Assembly: GCF_000705555.1 (NCBI RefSeq)
Contig: NZ_JMQN01000040.1
Location: 62,001 to 126,000, forward strand
Source of the DNA: Marinobacterium lacunae
Lineage (GTDB): Bacteria > Pseudomonadota > Gammaproteobacteria > Pseudomonadales > Balneatricaceae
Reading direction: 5' to 3'
Length of the DNA: 64,000 nucleotides
The position numbers were made by a program, and so were the translations under genes. Shown one piece after another: positions 62,626 to 64,000 of the stretch (position 1 is the stretch's first letter; each line of letters begins with the position of its first letter). The notes below the pieces were generated by a model. It saw only the letters and a program-made list of their open reading frames with translations. It was not told the DNA's origin and did not search any database.

Positions 62626-62745
62626 TGGACATCGCGCTCGACTTTAAGTCTGTTTCAGCGGTTTACGACAGCATCCATCACAGTACTTCCGTACGCCGAC
62701 TTACCATTGAAATTAACTTCCACTGCGCCAACACTCTCTCTAAGT

Positions 62746-62796
62746 AGTTGACAGTATCATCCATGTAGGACATAGTTGACAAAATCAACCATATAG
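62746..62796. promoter_or_regulatory. Direct-repeat operator/promoter ahead of the marR-type gene
   Basis: Two 23-base near-copies starting AGTTGACA (62746-62768 and 62774-62796) have starts 28 bases apart and both end CCATRTAG. The second contains GTTGA-caaaa-TCAAC, an inverted repeat suited to a MarR dimer. The TTGACA within the first is a good -35 with CATAGT 17 bases on. Binding of the MarR product here would block transcription. Confidence 0.65.
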
Positions 62797-62808
62797 CAAC
62801 GAAGTAAG

Positions 62809-63297
62809 ATGATCGAAACACCTATAGGCGAAGCCCTACATCGCCTGCTGCATGCTTACAAGCGCGCCATGCGCGAAGCGTATCGTGACATTGGCATAGA
62901 GCTGGCGATCGCCCATATCCGGACCCTGAAGTTGATACATCACTTTCAAGCTTCGACGGGTGCTCCTTGCACGGCACAGGCGATCGCCATCCGCTTAGAG
63001 CGAGATAAGGCGCAAATTGCCCGGCTGGTAAAGGACCTTCTGAGCGCCGAGCTGATCGAGAAGCAAAGCAACCCCGATGATGGACGTAGCCAGCTCCTGA
63101 CAGTGACTCATCAAGGCGAAACGATGCTAGAACGGATCCGGATGGCGGAACGACGGGCAAGCCAGCGCATGGCGGCCGGTTTAAGCAATGAAGAACTGAC
63201 AACGTTCATCCGGCTGGGTGACACCATGACGGCTAACCTCGGCGAACCAGACGGGCGCCGTCAGTCCAGCAAATCAGTTCCACAGGAAAAATTATGA
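62809..63297 (+). CDS. MarR-family regulator
   Basis: A 162-residue winged-helix regulator with the recognition region AQAIAIRLERDKAQIARLVKD (about 55-75) and the wing NPDDGRSQLLT near 89. The ATG follows GAAGTAAG. Its stop overlaps the start of the reductase gene (ATGA), so the two are co-transcribed and the regulator probably controls both through the direct repeats upstream. Confidence 0.88.
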   Translation: MIETPIGEALHRLLHAYKRAMREAYRDIGIELAIAHIRTLKLIHHFQASTGAPCTAQAIAIRLERDKAQIARLVKDLLSAELIEKQSNPDDGRSQLLTVTHQGETMLERIRMAERRASQRMAAGLSNEELTTFIRLGDTMTANLGEPDGRRQSSKSVPQEKL

Positions 63298-64000
63298 ACA
63301 GACCCGCACCGCGCGAACTCACATTGCTTTACAAACAGCAACTGTCGCCCCATATGCTACGCCTGACTCTCGGCGGTAAAGGCATGGGCGACTTTCCCAC
63401 TGATCAGGCAAGCGCCTACGTCAAACTGATGTTGCCTCGACCCGGCTCAGACCACCCCGTTGTACGCACTTACACTGTCCGTGCAGATCGCGAATCGAAT
63501 AAAGGGCGCGAGATCGATATCGACTTCGTCATTCACAAAGATGCTGGCCCTGCCTCGTCCTGGGCGATGGCCTCCCAGCCTGGTGACAGCATACTGGTCG
63601 GCGGACCTGGACCGACGAAAATGGTCGACCATAGCGCCGACTGGTTCCTCTTCGTCGGCGACATGACAGCGCTACCCGCCATTAGTGCCAATCTGGAGCG
63701 CTTACCCGAAGATGCTCAGGGTCATGTGGTGATCGAAGTGATAGACGCCGACGATATCCAAACACTCAAGGCCCCAGTGAACATGGAGCTCCATTGGCTG
63801 GTTAATCCGCATCCGGGCATGTACGACTCCCTCCTGCTAGACAAGGTGCAGCAACTATCTTGGCTTAAAGGACGCCCGTCGGTCTGGTGCGCATGCGAAT
63901 TTTCCAGCATGCGCGCATTGCGGGATCACTTTCGCCCCCATCCCGATTTGACGCGCGACAACCTATATATTTCCAGCTATTGGAAGCTTGGCATGAAAGA
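63294..64000 (+). CDS. Siderophore-interacting-type flavin reductase (cut by window end)
   Basis: The first 235 residues of a protein of the siderophore-interacting (ViuB-like) family, which uses FAD and NAD(P)H to reduce ferric siderophores in the cytoplasm. It shows the FAD site RTYTVR near 58, IDFVIHKDAGPASSWA near 76, the SIP-domain FVGDMTALPAI near 121 and WCACEFSSMRALR near 198. AGGAAAAATT precedes the ATG, which overlaps the marR-type stop. The C-terminus lies outside the window. Confidence 0.85.
   Translation, partial: MNRPAPRELTLLYKQQLSPHMLRLTLGGKGMGDFPTDQASAYVKLMLPRPGSDHPVVRTYTVRADRESNKGREIDIDFVIHKDAGPASSWAMASQPGDSILVGGPGPTKMVDHSADWFLFVGDMTALPAISANLERLPEDAQGHVVIEVIDADDIQTLKAPVNMELHWLVNPHPGMYDSLLLDKVQQLSWLKGRPSVWCACEFSSMRALRDHFRPHPDLTRDNLYISSYWKLGMK

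Overview
The window comes from a gammaproteobacterial chromosome. The proteins resemble those of pseudomonads and marine Oceanospirillales-type bacteria, but I cannot name the organism from sequence alone. Almost all of it is catabolic or transport DNA, with no ribosomal, tRNA or other core genes. Remnants of IS3, IS256 and IS30 family elements mark several joints, so the region reads as an accessory catabolic island built in modules.

Module 1 (1153-9821) is a complete aldoxime-nitrile pathway. A heme aldoxime dehydratase turns aldoxime into nitrile, a cobalt-type nitrile hydratase (alpha, beta and a chaperone) turns nitrile into amide, and an amidase-signature enzyme turns amide into acid. 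An outer-membrane channel lies inside the operon and an AraC-type regulator is divergent. Cobalt uptake genes sit on both sides (cbtAB on the left, a CbiM-like gene on the right). The module lies between a decayed copy (1-580) and an intact copy (10339-11220) of the same tctA/abrB sequence.

Module 2 (10055-17428) holds a tripartite tricarboxylate transporter (tctCBA), an AbrB/AmoA-like membrane protein, and a divergent two-component system (tctDE) with a third gene for a periplasmic binding protein.

Module 3 (17515-20474) is a TetR regulator facing a VanA-type Rieske oxygenase gene. Its reductase gene is broken by one extra G in a run of seven.

Module 4 (20755-42603, minus strand, LysR regulator at 42825) is a long, tightly packed set. 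It contains DUF1302 and DUF1329 envelope proteins, an alpha/beta hydrolase, an extradiol-type dioxygenase, an MFS carrier, a YCF48-like protein, an MMPL/RND transporter, a stress/hemerythrin fusion, a Rieske ferredoxin, a flavin hydroxylase, a cyclase-family hydrolase, a sulfatase with its formylglycine-generating enzyme, a cupin, two SDR enzymes, a fumarylacetoacetase-like hydrolase and a chemoreceptor. I infer sensing, uptake, desulfation and ring cleavage of a hydrophobic, probably sulfated aromatic compound.

Module 5 (43868-60762, with LysR at 61013) has two convergent halves. The plus half encodes an ACMSD-like decarboxylase, an extradiol dioxygenase, a fumarylacetoacetase-like hydrolase, an MhpA-like hydroxylase, a glutathione transferase and an orphan TRAP binding protein. 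It is preceded by a GntR gene, AT-rich palindromes and a tiny Cys/His-rich reading frame. The minus half encodes a lignostilbene-dioxygenase or isoeugenol-oxygenase type enzyme, a VanAB pair, a vanillin-dehydrogenase-like enzyme and accessory proteins. Together they fit cleavage of a 4-hydroxyphenyl alkene to an aromatic aldehyde, oxidation, O-demethylation and ring fission.

The right end (61998-64000) holds an IS30 wreck, a MarR regulator with direct-repeat operators, and a siderophore-interacting-type reductase cut by the window edge.
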